Source: Candidatus Liminaster caballi
GTDB taxonomy: Bacteria > Bacteroidota > Bacteroidia > Bacteroidales > UBA3663
Reading direction: 5' to 3'
DNA length: 45,515 bases
Assembly (NCBI GenBank): GCA_018065085.1
Contig: JAGHUA010000042.1
Location: 1-45,515 of the forward strand
In this document: positions 17,463 to 26,301 of the stretch, piece by piece
How the letters are laid out: every line of letters starts with the position of its first letter
Position numbering within the stretch: position 1 is the stretch's first letter
Position numbers and translations under genes: made by a program
Notes under the pieces: model-generated
What the model was told of the DNA's origin: nothing
The model's input: only the letters and a program-made list of their open reading frames with translations
Databases searched by the model: none

Positions 17463-19064
17463 TCAAAGCTGTGGACCAGCAGCTACGAGAGCCTTACCAG
17501 CCTCGTTGGTGGTATACTTCTCGAAGTTCTTGATGAAGCGAGCAGCGAGATCCTTAGCCTTCTCCTCCCACTTAGAACGATCCTGGTAGGTATCGCGTGG
17601 ATCGAGAATGCCCCAAGCAACACCGTTCAACTGAGTTGGAACCTCGAAGTTGAAGTAAGGGATCTGCTTTGTAGGAGCGCTGAGGATTGAGCCGTCGAGG
17701 ATAGCGTCGATGATACCGCGTGTATCAGGGATAGAGATACGCTTGCCTGTACCGTTCCAGCCAGTGTTAACGAGGTATGCCTTAGCACCGTTAGCGTTCA
17801 TCTTCTTAACGAGCTCCTGAGCATACTTGGTTGGGTGAAGCTCAAGGAATGCCTGACCGAAGCAAGCAGAGAAGGTTGGAGTTGGCTCTGTGATGCCACG
17901 CTCTGTACCAGCGAGCTTAGCTGTGAAGCCAGAGAGGAAGTAGTACTGAGTCTGCTCTGGAGTAAGGATAGATACTGGAGGAAGAACACCGAAGGCATCA
18001 GCTGAGAGGAAGATAACGTTCTTTGCAGCAGGTGCAGATGAACCTGGCTGGATGTTCTTGATGTGGTTGATTGGGTAAGATACACGAGTGTTCTCGGTAA
18101 CTGACTTATCGTTGAAATCGATCTTGCCGTCAGCAGCAACAGTTACGTTCTCGAGGAGAGCGTTGCGCTTGATAGCACCGTAGATGTCTGGCTCGTTCTC
18201 CTTAGAGAGGCCGATAACCTTAGCATAGCAGCCGCCCTCGAAGTTGAATACGCCGTTGTCATCCCAACCGTGCTCGTCATCACCGATGAGGCGACGCTTT
18301 GGATCGGTAGAGAGAGTAGTCTTACCTGTACCAGAGAGACCGAAGAAGATAGCTGTCTCCTTGCCCTCCATGTTGCAGTTAGCAGAGCAGTGCATTGAAG
18401 CGATGCCCTGGAGTGGGAGGTAGTAGTTCATCATTGAGAACATACCCTTCTTCATCTCACCGCCGTACCATGTGTTGATGATAACCTGCTCACGTGAGGT
18501 TACGTTGAATGCAACGCAAGTCTCTGAGTTGAGGCCGAGCTCCTTGTAGTTCTCAACCTTAGCCTTAGAAGCGTTGTAGATAACGAAGTTAGGCTCGAAC
18601 TCAGCGAGCTCCTCAGCTGTTGGCTGGATGAACATGTTGGTAACGAAGTGTGCCTGCCAAGCTACCTCAACGATGAAGCGGACAGCCATACGTGTATCCT
18701 TGTTAGCACCGCAGAATGCGTCAACTACATAGAGGTTCTTGTTGCAGAGTTCCTTAACTGCGAGGTCCTTAACCTTGGCCCAAACCTCCTCAGACATTGG
18801 GTGGTTATCGTTCTTGTAGCCCTCAGTTGTCCACCAAACGGTGTCCTTTGAGTTAGCGTCCATCACGATGTACTTATCCTTAGGAGAACGGCCAGTGTAG
18901 ATACCAGTCATCACATTTACAGCGTCGAGCTCGGTGTTCTGACCTACCTCATAGCCTGTGAGTGCTGGATTGGTCTCAGCCTTGAAAAGCTCCTCATAAG
19001 AAGGATTGTGTGCGATTACAGTTGAACCTGTAATACCATACTTTGTCAAATCCAAATTTGCCAT
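17463..19064 (-). CDS. pckA: Phosphoenolpyruvate carboxykinase (ATP)
   Basis: Interconverts oxaloacetate + ATP and PEP + CO2 + ADP. In Bacteroidales it often runs in the CO2-fixing direction during succinate/propionate fermentation (established knowledge). It has 533 residues, the normal ATP-type length. Motifs include [14 protein letters not shown] at 54-67, the P-loop GLSGTGKTT at 242-250, the metal-binding GDDEHGW at 261-267, and the family segment [14 protein letters not shown] with the [16 protein letters not shown] region. The frame starts at the only plausible ATG, after an A/T-rich leader with its own promoter (19119-19149). It appears to be a single-gene unit. Confidence 0.97.
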   Translation of the reverse strand: MANLDLTKYGITGSTVIAHNPSYEELFKAETNPALTGYEVGQNTELDAVNVMTGIYTGRSPKDKYIVMDANSKDTVWWTTEGYKNDNHPMSEEVWAKVKDLAVKELCNKNLYVVDAFCGANKDTRMAVRFIVEVAWQAHFVTNMFIQPTAEELAEFEPNFVIYNASKAKVENYKELGLNSETCVAFNVTSREQVIINTWYGGEMKKGMFSMMNYYLPLQGIASMHCSANCNMEGKETAIFFGLSGTGKTTLSTDPKRRLIGDDEHGWDDNGVFNFEGGCYAKVIGLSKENEPDIYGAIKRNALLENVTVAADGKIDFNDKSVTENTRVSYPINHIKNIQPGSSAPAAKNVIFLSADAFGVLPPVSILTPEQTQYYFLSGFTAKLAGTERGITEPTPTFSACFGQAFLELHPTKYAQELVKKMNANGAKAYLVNTGWNGTGKRISIPDTRGIIDAILDGSILSAPTKQIPYFNFEVPTQLNGVAWGILDPRDTYQDRSKWEEKAKDLAARFIKNFEKYTTNEAGKALVAAGPQL

Positions 19065-19118
19065 AGTTTTTATTAGTTTTTTATTTGTGAATAGAAGAAT
19101 TGTCTAAATTGACACGCG

Positions 19119-19149
19119 CAAAAGTAGCATTTTTATTTGTAAGCACCAA
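19119..19149 (-). promoter_or_regulatory. pckA promoter
   Basis: Minus strand: TTGG (19146-19149), 19 bp spacer, TACTTTTG (19119-19126), then GCGCG. This gives a leader of about 45 nt rich in A and C and poor in G. Confidence 0.7.
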
Positions 19150-19231
19150 GCATATTGCAAAAAAATCGGTCGTATATAATACGAAGATTAGCAAAATGAC
19201 AAGTTCAAATGACTTTTTACGCGCATTTGCT

Positions 19232-19246
19232 GTCCCTATGAGGGAC
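19232..19246 (-). terminator. Short inverted repeat after the DUF3127 gene
   Basis: GTCCCT-ATG-AGGGAC immediately downstream of the DUF3127 stop. It is short and not followed by a T run, so it is only a weak terminator candidate. Confidence 0.3.
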
Positions 19247-19255
19247 GACGATCAA

Positions 19256-19726
19256 TCAAAAAGGAAGATCCTCTGATGGATTTGGTGCTGCACCTGCCGG
19301 AGCCTCAGGGAACTGACCTACAGCTGGGGCTGGCTGAGCGAACTGAGCAGCTGGCTGCGGAGCTGGCTGAGCAAACTGCTGTGTCGGCTGGGCAAACTGT
19401 GGCTGGACAGGAGCACCGTATGCCGGCGCCATTATGGTCGAAGCATCGAACTTCTCTGCCTTAAATCCACGGACATCTGTTGACCAACGCTCTACGCCGT
19501 CACGGCCCATGAATGAACGACTCTCGATATCGAAGCTGAGAATGATATCGTCACCGACCTGGAGAGGATACAAATCTGCACGTTCACCGAAGAAGTCGAA
19601 CTTCACTGTGCGTGGAAACTGATCGTAGGTCTGGAGCACATACTCCTGCTTCTTCCACTGGGTGCCACGCTGACTGATACCCTGCTGCATTGGCAACACC
19701 TGCATTACTTTTCCTTTAAGTTCCAT
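19256..19726 (-). CDS. DUF3127 (OB-fold-like) protein with SSB-like acidic tail
   Basis: Protein of 156 residues. The N-terminal about 95 residues match DUF3127, a Bacteroidetes family resembling single-stranded-DNA-binding OB folds: MELKGKVMQVLPMQQGIS, GTQWKKQEYVLQTYDQFP, VGDDIILSFDIESRSF. A low-complexity Pro/Ala/Gln/Phe linker follows (repeats of QFAQPAPQ, about 105-145), ending in SEDLPF. The order OB fold, disordered linker, acidic-hydrophobic tip copies the design of bacterial SSB (tip DDDIPF). DNA binding and partner recruitment by the tip are inference. It has its own promoter at 19805-19836. Confidence 0.88.
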   Translation of the reverse strand: MELKGKVMQVLPMQQGISQRGTQWKKQEYVLQTYDQFPRTVKFDFFGERADLYPLQVGDDIILSFDIESRSFMGRDGVERWSTDVRGFKAEKFDASTIMAPAYGAPVQPQFAQPTQQFAQPAPQPAAQFAQPAPAVGQFPEAPAGAAPNPSEDLPF

Positions 19727-19804
19727 AGTTTTCCTATATATTATTTAAAATGTATTACTCTATAATTCGGCCATTGACTCGCATCGAATCATAAAAACCG
19801 CGTG

Positions 19805-19836
19805 CAAATATATGCATTTTCCGTCATACGGACAAG
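19805..19836 (-). promoter_or_regulatory. Promoter of the DUF3127 gene
   Basis: Minus strand: CTTG (19833-19836), 20 bp spacer containing the small dyad CCGT-ATG-ACGG, then TATATTTG (19805-19812). The dyad between the boxes could be an operator, but it is only 4 bp. Confidence 0.6.
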
Positions 19837-19938
19837 TTTTTTGCAAAAAAAAAATAATTTATTGCGTTTTTTCACAATTTCTTCGTGTTTCTAATAAATT
19901 ATCACTATCTTCGCGCCTGAATTTATAAGGATACTACA

Positions 19939-20292
19939 TTGAACGATCAATTACTAAACACCATTATCGATGGGCTGCAGAACGGCAAGGCCCATGACAT
20001 TCAGGTAATAGACATGAGCAAGCTTGAAGAGGCTGCCTTCAGCTATTTCATCATCTGCGAAGGCAGTTCGAGCACTCAGGTCTATGGCATCGCCAACGGT
20101 CTGACACGCCACGTACGCGAAACACTCGGAACACACGAAGAGGGTTCGGTAGGCATGAACAACCGTCTGTGGGTGGCCGTTGACTATGGATATGTGCTCG
20201 TACACATCTTCCAACCCGAAACACGCCAGTTCTATAACCTGGAATCACTTTGGGAAGATGCCGTCATAACCAAAATTCCCGACCTCGACTAA
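19939..20292 (+). CDS. rsfS: Ribosome silencing factor RsfS
   Basis: Binds ribosomal protein uL14 and blocks subunit joining when nutrients are short. It has 117 residues, usual for RsfS. The C-terminal signature is present: RLWVAVDYGYVLVHIF followed by FYNLESLWEDA. The start codon is TTG at 19939, chosen because no in-frame ATG precedes the conserved N-terminus and an AAGG lies about 10 bases upstream. Seventeen bases separate it from ftsH, so rsfS, ftsH and cdsA form one operon. A weak -7 TATCTTCG lies at 19906-19913. Confidence 0.93.
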   Translation: MNDQLLNTIIDGLQNGKAHDIQVIDMSKLEEAAFSYFIICEGSSSTQVYGIANGLTRHVRETLGTHEEGSVGMNNRLWVAVDYGYVLVHIFQPETRQFYNLESLWEDAVITKIPDLD

Positions 20293-20309
20293 ATCAAAAC
20301 ATTTGCACA

Positions 20310-22391
20310 ATGGCTGAAAAAGACATAAATAAACAACCTCAGGCCGAAAAGAAGGGCGACTTCGTGAAGTTCGGCACAGACAACGGAGACGGAGGCTTCA
20401 AGTTCCGTTTCACGTTCAATTTCATGTACATCTACCTCATCATCGGTGCTTTCCTCGCCTACATATATATTTCAGGTGCGGGCAACAGCGAAAAGGAGGT
20501 GGCCTACAGCGAGTTTCAGGCTTTGACCATAGATGGATACTTTGAACAAATTACGGTCAACGCCCGCGAGGCCGAGGCTTCTGGCACTCTTGTGAAAAGT
20601 CCGGCAGAAATAAACACCAATCTGGGTCGTGCCTTTGATGAAGCACAAAAGAACGGTGTGAAACTGGTCATCGAGACCACGATCCCAAGTGGCGACCGTT
20701 TTGCAGAAGAGGTGGAAACATGGAAAAGCGCAGAGGGAAGCAAATGCAAGAACCTTGACGTGCGCTATGAGAAGAGCAGCAGTTTCATAAGCATCCTGCT
20801 TAACTTTGGTTTCCCCATCCTCATGCTGCTGATGCTCTATATGATGTTGTTCCGTGGCCCGGGCAGAAGCAGCGGCGGCGGAATAGGTGGCATCTTCAGC
20901 GTAGGACGAAGCAAGGCTACCGTCTATGAGAAGGACAACAAGATGAAGGTTACGTTTGAGGACGTGGCAGGTCTCAGCGAAGCCAAACAGGAAGTTCAGG
21001 AGATTGTGGAGTTCCTCAAGAACCCACAGAAATATACCAATCTCGGCGGTAAAATCCCTAAGGGAGCACTTCTGGTAGGCCCTCCAGGCACAGGTAAGAC
21101 CCTTCTGGCAAAGGCTGTAGCCGGAGAAGCCGGCGTTCCATTCTTCTCGATGTCAGGCTCTGACTTCGTTGAGATGTTTGTGGGCGTAGGTGCAAGCCGA
21201 GTACGCGACCTTTTCCGTCAGGCAAAGGAAAAGAGCCCTTGCATAATCTTCATCGACGAGATCGATGCAGTGGGACGCGCCCGTGGTAACAGAGCCATGA
21301 GTGGCGGCAACGACGAACGGGAGAACACACTCAACCAGTTGCTTACCGAGATGGACGGTTTCGGCACAAACAGCGGTGTAATCATTCTTGCAGCCACCAA
21401 CCGCGCAGACATTCTCGACAAGGCTTTGTTGCGTGCCGGACGTTTCGACCGTCAGATTCATGTGGACCTGCCTGAGCTTAATGACCGCATAGAGATTTTC
21501 AACGTGCATCTAAAGCCGCTGCATCTTGCCGCTGACCTCGACGTGAAGAAACTTGCCCGTCAGACTCCAGGTTTCTCAGGTGCTGACATAGCAAACGTAT
21601 GTAATGAGGCTGCTCTTATCGCTGCCCGCAACAATAAGGAGGCTGTGGATGCACAGGACTTCAACAATGCCGTGGACCGTATCATTGGCGGACTTGAGAA
21701 GAAGTCGAAAGTGATGACCCAGGAGGAAAAGCACAGCATTGCCATCCATGAGGCAGGTCATGCCACCATCTCATGGCATCTGCGCTATGCCTCACCATTG
21801 GTTAAAGTCACAATCGTACCTCGTGGCAAAGCCCTTGGTGCAGCATGGTACATGCCTGAGGAACGACAGATCACCATTAAGGAGGCTATGTGCGACGAAC
21901 TCTGTTCGCTGCTTGGCGGACGTGCTGCAGAGGAACTGTTCATCGGTTCGGTGTCAAGCGGCGCTGCCAACGACCTTGAACGTGTAACTAAGCAGGCATA
22001 CGCCATGGTGGCATATTACGGCATGAGTGCTAAGCTCCCTAACGTATGCTATTATGACAGCACCGGTCAGGAATACGGTTTCACAAAACCGTTCAGCGAG
22101 GATCGCGCAAAGGTCATCGACGAAGAGATCTCAGCCCTCATCAAGCAGGAATACGAGCGTGCAAAGAGCATCCTCACCCAATATGCCGAGGGCCACAACA
22201 AACTCACCAAGCGTCTGGAGGAACGTGAAGTAATCTTCACTGAGGACGTTGAAGAGATTTTCGGTCCACGCCCTTGGACATCGCGCTCAGAGGAACTTAT
22301 CGAGAGCGAGGCCAACGACGAAAAGACTGAAATACAGGATGCAACAGATAACGAATCAGTAAACGAATCAGAAACCAATACACAGATCTAA
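20310..22391 (+). CDS. ftsH: ATP-dependent zinc metalloprotease FtsH
   Basis: Membrane-anchored AAA+ protease that degrades membrane and soluble regulatory proteins. It has 693 residues from the ATG at 20310; an in-frame ATG at 20250 would overlap rsfS and is unlikely. Transmembrane segments are at about 36-55 and 160-181, flanking a periplasmic domain. Walker A GPPGTGKT is at 257-264, Walker [10 protein letters not shown] at 311-319, second-region-of-homology [21 protein letters not shown] begins near 361, and the zinc motif HEAGH is at 480-484. It ends in a Glu/Asn/Thr-rich acidic tail. It lies between rsfS and cdsA. Confidence 0.97.
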   Translation: MAEKDINKQPQAEKKGDFVKFGTDNGDGGFKFRFTFNFMYIYLIIGAFLAYIYISGAGNSEKEVAYSEFQALTIDGYFEQITVNAREAEASGTLVKSPAEINTNLGRAFDEAQKNGVKLVIETTIPSGDRFAEEVETWKSAEGSKCKNLDVRYEKSSSFISILLNFGFPILMLLMLYMMLFRGPGRSSGGGIGGIFSVGRSKATVYEKDNKMKVTFEDVAGLSEAKQEVQEIVEFLKNPQKYTNLGGKIPKGALLVGPPGTGKTLLAKAVAGEAGVPFFSMSGSDFVEMFVGVGASRVRDLFRQAKEKSPCIIFIDEIDAVGRARGNRAMSGGNDERENTLNQLLTEMDGFGTNSGVIILAATNRADILDKALLRAGRFDRQIHVDLPELNDRIEIFNVHLKPLHLAADLDVKKLARQTPGFSGADIANVCNEAALIAARNNKEAVDAQDFNNAVDRIIGGLEKKSKVMTQEEKHSIAIHEAGHATISWHLRYASPLVKVTIVPRGKALGAAWYMPEERQITIKEAMCDELCSLLGGRAAEELFIGSVSSGAANDLERVTKQAYAMVAYYGMSAKLPNVCYYDSTGQEYGFTKPFSEDRAKVIDEEISALIKQEYERAKSILTQYAEGHNKLTKRLEEREVIFTEDVEEIFGPRPWTSRSEELIESEANDEKTEIQDATDNESVNESETNTQI

Positions 22392-22407
22392 TATCATAAA
22401 CATCATC

Positions 22408-23319
22408 ATGAATAAGTTGTTTAACATGAGTCTGCTCTATCGCACACTCACCGGCATAGTAATAGTAGGTGCGATTATCACATGCATTCTCTGCGGACCA
22501 TATTCTTTCCTCGCTTTATTCTCTCTGCTGATTTTCGGCGTACTCTATGAGTTCTATAATCTGATCAATGTGTCGCGCGAGGTGCATATCACCCGATGGA
22601 TGCACAGCCTTGGCGGAGTTATCATGTTTGTGTGCTTCTTCATTCAGGCCACACATATCTCGGAACTCGGCAACTATATCTTCATCTTCGACCTCATCTA
22701 TCTGATGGCAATGTTCATCAGCCGTCTGTATAGCAAGCAGCAGAACCCATTGCGCGAACTTGCCTACATCATCCTCGGCCAGATCTACATCGCACTGCCA
22801 CTCTCATTGCTAAACAGCATCGCGTTCCACAGCATCGTGGTGCCAGTCGGCAATATCTACGATGATTACAACCCTATCCTTCTCCTCGCCCTGTTCTTCT
22901 TCCTCTGGATCAACGACACAGGCGCATTCCTCACTGGCGTACTCTTTGGCCGTCATCGACTTTTCGAACGTGTATCGCCCAAGAAGAGCTGGGAAGGATT
23001 CTTCGGCGGCATGATTTTCAACGCCCTGCTCGGTCTTGCTTTCTATCAGGCTTCGTTCTGGGGATTCTTCGGACAGGATCTGCACGAGCTGACTCACTAC
23101 TCGCGTCTTGACTGGGTAGGACTTGGCGTCATGATCAGCATCTTCGGCACGTTCGGTGATCTTGTGGAGAGTTTCGTAAAGCGTGGCGTCGGCGTCAAGG
23201 ATTCCGGTCATATCCTGCCAGGACATGGCGGTCTGTGGGATCGTTTCGACTCCCTCCTACTCGCCACTCCAGCAATGTTCATCTACATCGTCCTTATCGG
23301 ACTGCTTAAGAATATGTAA
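22408..23319 (+). CDS. cdsA: Phosphatidate cytidylyltransferase
   Basis: Makes CDP-diacylglycerol from phosphatidate and CTP, the branch point for bacterial phospholipids. It is an integral inner-membrane protein of 303 residues with about 8 hydrophobic segments. The family signature spans about 255-282: SFVKRGVGVKD followed by LPGHGGLWDRFDS. Start at the ATG 16 bp after ftsH; Met7 is an alternative. It is the last gene of the rsfS-ftsH-cdsA operon and is followed immediately by a strong terminator. Confidence 0.95.
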   Translation: MNKLFNMSLLYRTLTGIVIVGAIITCILCGPYSFLALFSLLIFGVLYEFYNLINVSREVHITRWMHSLGGVIMFVCFFIQATHISELGNYIFIFDLIYLMAMFISRLYSKQQNPLRELAYIILGQIYIALPLSLLNSIAFHSIVVPVGNIYDDYNPILLLALFFFLWINDTGAFLTGVLFGRHRLFERVSPKKSWEGFFGGMIFNALLGLAFYQASFWGFFGQDLHELTHYSRLDWVGLGVMISIFGTFGDLVESFVKRGVGVKDSGHILPGHGGLWDRFDSLLLATPAMFIYIVLIGLLKNM

Positions 23320-23322
23320 AAA

Positions 23323-23352
23323 AAATAGCCTTCCGGAAACAGAAGGCTATTT
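23323..23352. terminator. Bidirectional terminator between cdsA and the TPR gene
   Basis: AAATAGCCTTC (23323-23333) and GAAGGCTATTT (23342-23352) form a perfect 11 bp stem with an 8-base loop, A-rich on one side and T-rich on the other. It sits between convergent genes and can serve both. Confidence 0.9.
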
Positions 23353-23367
23353 CTTTGTCTGTATTAA

Positions 23368-24759
23368 TTATAATGTTCGCCAGCCGTAAGCTCGGCTTAC
23401 TTCATTATACTTTTTTATGAGTTCCTTGGCGTTCGGGCACTTAGGACTCTGGAAACGCTTGAAAAGAATTGTTCGGATAGCGGTTGGTATGCTTGTATCC
23501 TGGCGTTTCACATCCATCTCATAGGCGTGATAGTAATAAGGAAGTGCTGCCTCATAGAGCGGCACAACCTCGTCATAGACATCATCAAAGCGACGCTGGT
23601 CGATGAGTTCATTCTCGCGTGCTGTTGCCTTATTATAATATAGGCGACCAAGATTGATGTGGCTGACATAGAGCGTACTGTCGATGGCAAGTGCCTGGAG
23701 ATAGGCTGCCTCAGCTTCCTCATCGCGGTCAGACTCATCGAGAAGACGTGCCTTGAGTTCGATGTTCTTGGCATTGCCCGGTGTGACGCGAATCACCTGA
23801 TCGATGATATCAAGAGCAGCCTGATGCTGTGAGTTGGATAGATAGATATTGAGTAGATTCTGCGAGAACCAAGGTTCTTCCGGCAGCACAGTCATGCCCT
23901 CCTGCAATGTGCGAATATATCCCGCAGAGTCATTCAATGCAAGATATTCCTTGCAGAGCTGCTGATAGATTCGGTTGGTCTCAACGCCACAGTTGCGGGC
24001 TGCGGTCAGTTCCTTGATCGACAATGTATGATTGCCAAGCATAACGGCAGCAATGGCACGGTTATAGCACAGCGCCGAACGGAGCGAATCGGTGCGGAAC
24101 TTTTCGAAATCGGCAGCAACCTGCGGATTGGAAGCTGCAAGATCGGTGAGAAGTTCGCAGTCAATGGCATGGCAGGCGAGGTCAAAAATCTCGTATGCCT
24201 TTGTCCAGTTACTCTTCGAACTGTAGTAGCCAGCAGTGGCTCGGAAACCCTTGGTGATGCGGAACAGATCGTAGGCATTGTTCTGCATCATCGCATATTC
24301 TTTGGCAGAAGGTTCCTTCTTGCGACTCATGGAGCCGGCATGATGCTTGAAAGACTCATAAGCCTTGCAATAGTAACTGAATCCATCTGCCGTGGATGTG
24401 TAGATTACCTGCTCGTCCATCTTCTGTCCGGCTGCAGGCTTGTTTCGTTCAGTCTGAAAACACTGATATTCTGTAGCAGCGGCCTGAAGCAGGACGTCTG
24501 CATTGTTTTGTCCATAAGGATTGGCAAAGGCTTTGCGAAGTGCCGCCCTTGCACGTGCGAAATTAGGCTTGGCTTTGTCGTTGGTATTGAAACGAGCCTC
24601 CTTCATCCAGGTTTTAAGCGAATCCTGCAACGCTTTCTGTCGCTTGGCATCGGCCTTTACATCTTCGGTCAGAGCTGCGGCGCTGACCGTCTGAACAGAT
24701 GTCAGTACAGTCATGGAAATACATAATGATACGATAACGAATAACCACTTTCTTCTCAT
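23368..24759 (-). CDS. Exported TPR protein (paralogue of the next upstream gene)
   Basis: Protein of 463 residues with an N-terminal signal peptide (hydrophobic about 6-25, small residues before AAALTEDV). TPR-like hairpins follow, clearest in the C-terminal half: SWFSQ-type NLLNIYLSNSQHQAALDII, RDEEAEAAYLQALAIDSTLY and HINLGRLYYNKATAREN. Its end (KKYNEVSRAYGW) and order of repeats match the gene at 24860-26206 (KAKYAEISEAYG), so the pair is a tandem duplication, now divergent. It is probably periplasmic. A terminator hairpin lies between the two genes. No specific function is assigned. Confidence 0.82.
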   Translation of the reverse strand: MRRKWLFVIVSLCISMTVLTSVQTVSAAALTEDVKADAKRQKALQDSLKTWMKEARFNTNDKAKPNFARARAALRKAFANPYGQNNADVLLQAAATEYQCFQTERNKPAAGQKMDEQVIYTSTADGFSYYCKAYESFKHHAGSMSRKKEPSAKEYAMMQNNAYDLFRITKGFRATAGYYSSKSNWTKAYEIFDLACHAIDCELLTDLAASNPQVAADFEKFRTDSLRSALCYNRAIAAVMLGNHTLSIKELTAARNCGVETNRIYQQLCKEYLALNDSAGYIRTLQEGMTVLPEEPWFSQNLLNIYLSNSQHQAALDIIDQVIRVTPGNAKNIELKARLLDESDRDEEAEAAYLQALAIDSTLYVSHINLGRLYYNKATARENELIDQRRFDDVYDEVVPLYEAALPYYYHAYEMDVKRQDTSIPTAIRTILFKRFQSPKCPNAKELIKKYNEVSRAYGWRTL

Positions 24760-24801
24760 ATCTCAATATACGCAATAATAAAATAAGGATTGCTTGTATA
24801 A

Positions 24802-24833
24802 AATCCGGGCTGCAGGCCTCTGCAACCCGGATT
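24802..24833 (-). terminator. Terminator between the paired TPR genes
   Basis: AATCCGGG (24802-24809) and CTGCA-type inner arms pair with CCCGGATT (24826-24833): an interrupted 13 bp GC-rich stem around GCCT. It ends the transcript of the upstream TPR gene. Only a short T run follows, so read-through is possible. Confidence 0.8.
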
Positions 24834-24859
24834 ATGTTGGTTGTTATTGATTGATCAGA

Positions 24860-26206
24860 TTAGAAATTTGACTCAAGGCCATAAGCCTCGCTGATCTCAG
24901 CATACTTAGCCTTGAGTGGCTTAGCAGCAGGTGAAGAGAGACCGAGCTTAGCAATCTTAGGACCATAGATGCCACGGAGAGCGAAGCAGATGTTCTTATC
25001 CTTGCGCTCAGTATCGAGTGCGAAAGCAGCCTCATAGTAGCTGAGAGCCTTCTCGATCACTGGCTCAGCCTGACGATCACCTTCCTCCCACTTCTTGAGC
25101 TTCTCATACTTGTCGATGATCTCCTGAGCCTGGTTGAAATAGTAGCGGCCAAGGCTTGCGTTGATTGAATAGTCAGAAGGATCGATAGCGTATGCCTTCT
25201 CATAGTATTTCAAAGCCTCGTCAGCGTTGCCCTCGGTCTCAAGGAGCCAGCCCTTGGTGTTGAGGAATACTACGTTCTTTGGATCAGACTCCATAGCCTT
25301 GTCAAGGAAGCCCTTGGCTGAGGTGTAGTCCTTCTTGTCGATGTAGGTCTGGATGAGGTAACGGATGTACCATGACTCCTCTGGGATGCGCTGCATACCT
25401 TCCTTGAGAGTGTTCTCAAAGTCAGTCATCTGATCAGCTGCATAGTAGTTCTGAGCGAGCATCTGGAGATACTGGTTGAGCAGCTTGGTGTCAGTTGTGT
25501 GATCCTTGAGGTAGATGAGCTCCTTGTTGGCTGTCACAGTATCCTGAAGGCCGAAGAAAGCAACCTGGAAGATGCTGTAAGAAATAGAGTTGATAGTTGT
25601 ATCAGCTGAGCACTGCTCAAGTGTGAGTGCTGCGAGTGGGTTGCTGGTGAGAACTGGCTCCTTGGTAGCAGCGATGGCTGTACGGAAAGCCTCGATACTC
25701 TTCTGATACTCCTGAACCTGATAGAAAGCACCGCCAGCGTTTACGAGACCGCCTGTAGCCTGATAGAGGAACAGAGCGCCCTGCTGTGCAGGCTGGATGA
25801 ACTTCTTCTGGTTGTCAGCCAATGCAGCGTTGTAAGCCTTTGAATAGTACTGGAAACCTGCAAGACCGCTGGATGCGTATGTAGTGAAATCGTTCTCCTG
25901 CTGTGCCTTCTTGAGGGTCTCTTCCTCAATCTTACCAGCAATGGTATAGAACTCGGCATTGCCCTCAGCGAGAGACATCTTAGCAGCTTTCTCGATGGCA
26001 ACACGAGCAGCTGGGAGATCAGCTGGAGTTGGTGCGAACTCGTCAGTCTTAGACTTGTTGTTAGCCTCCTTGAGCAAAGCCTTGAACTCCTTCTGGAGTG
26101 CCTTTTCCTCAGGTGTGAGCTTAGCCTTATCGGCAGCGTTAGCTTCAACACAGCAAGCACCGCCAACCAGGACAAGTGCGATTGCCGAAAGAATTAACTT
26201 CTTCAT
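24860..26206 (-). CDS. Exported TPR protein
   Basis: Protein of 448 residues with signal peptide MKKLILSAIALVLVGGACCVEANA, cleaved probably after ANA. The Cys pair does not make a good lipobox. A Lys/Glu-rich helical start is followed by TPR hairpins: YYSKAYNAALADNQKKF, AKGFLDKAMESDPKNVVF, ADEALKYYEKAYAIDPSDY and NASLGRYYFNQAQEI. It is the paralogue of the gene downstream. It follows gyrA by 95 bp with no promoter match between them. Its 95 nt leader is nearly free of G on the transcript, which is typical of well-translated Bacteroidetes genes. Probably periplasmic; the role is unknown. Confidence 0.84.
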   Translation of the reverse strand: MKKLILSAIALVLVGGACCVEANAADKAKLTPEEKALQKEFKALLKEANNKSKTDEFAPTPADLPAARVAIEKAAKMSLAEGNAEFYTIAGKIEEETLKKAQQENDFTTYASSGLAGFQYYSKAYNAALADNQKKFIQPAQQGALFLYQATGGLVNAGGAFYQVQEYQKSIEAFRTAIAATKEPVLTSNPLAALTLEQCSADTTINSISYSIFQVAFFGLQDTVTANKELIYLKDHTTDTKLLNQYLQMLAQNYYAADQMTDFENTLKEGMQRIPEESWYIRYLIQTYIDKKDYTSAKGFLDKAMESDPKNVVFLNTKGWLLETEGNADEALKYYEKAYAIDPSDYSINASLGRYYFNQAQEIIDKYEKLKKWEEGDRQAEPVIEKALSYYEAAFALDTERKDKNICFALRGIYGPKIAKLGLSSPAAKPLKAKYAEISEAYGLESNF

Positions 26207-26301
26207 AGTGTTTGTGGTTTTAGTAAATTGGGTTATTTGTTGTTTTGTTATTTTTGTTCGTTTATTTGTTTGACGGAGTTTCCGGTCAGAGGTTTAATTT
26301 C
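26207..26301 (-). other. A/C-rich, G-poor leader before the TPR gene
   Basis: On the transcript (minus) strand this gap is dominated by A and C with almost no G between 26215 and 26275, so it cannot form stable structure. No TAnnTTTG is present, so the TPR gene is probably read from the gyrA transcript or from an unrecognised promoter. Confidence 0.5.

Noticed and set aside
24860-26206. Lipoprotein assignment for the TPR protein because of Cys-Cys in its signal peptide
   Set aside because: The residues before Cys (VGGA) do not give a proper lipobox, whereas ANA before ADK is a good signal-peptidase I site.
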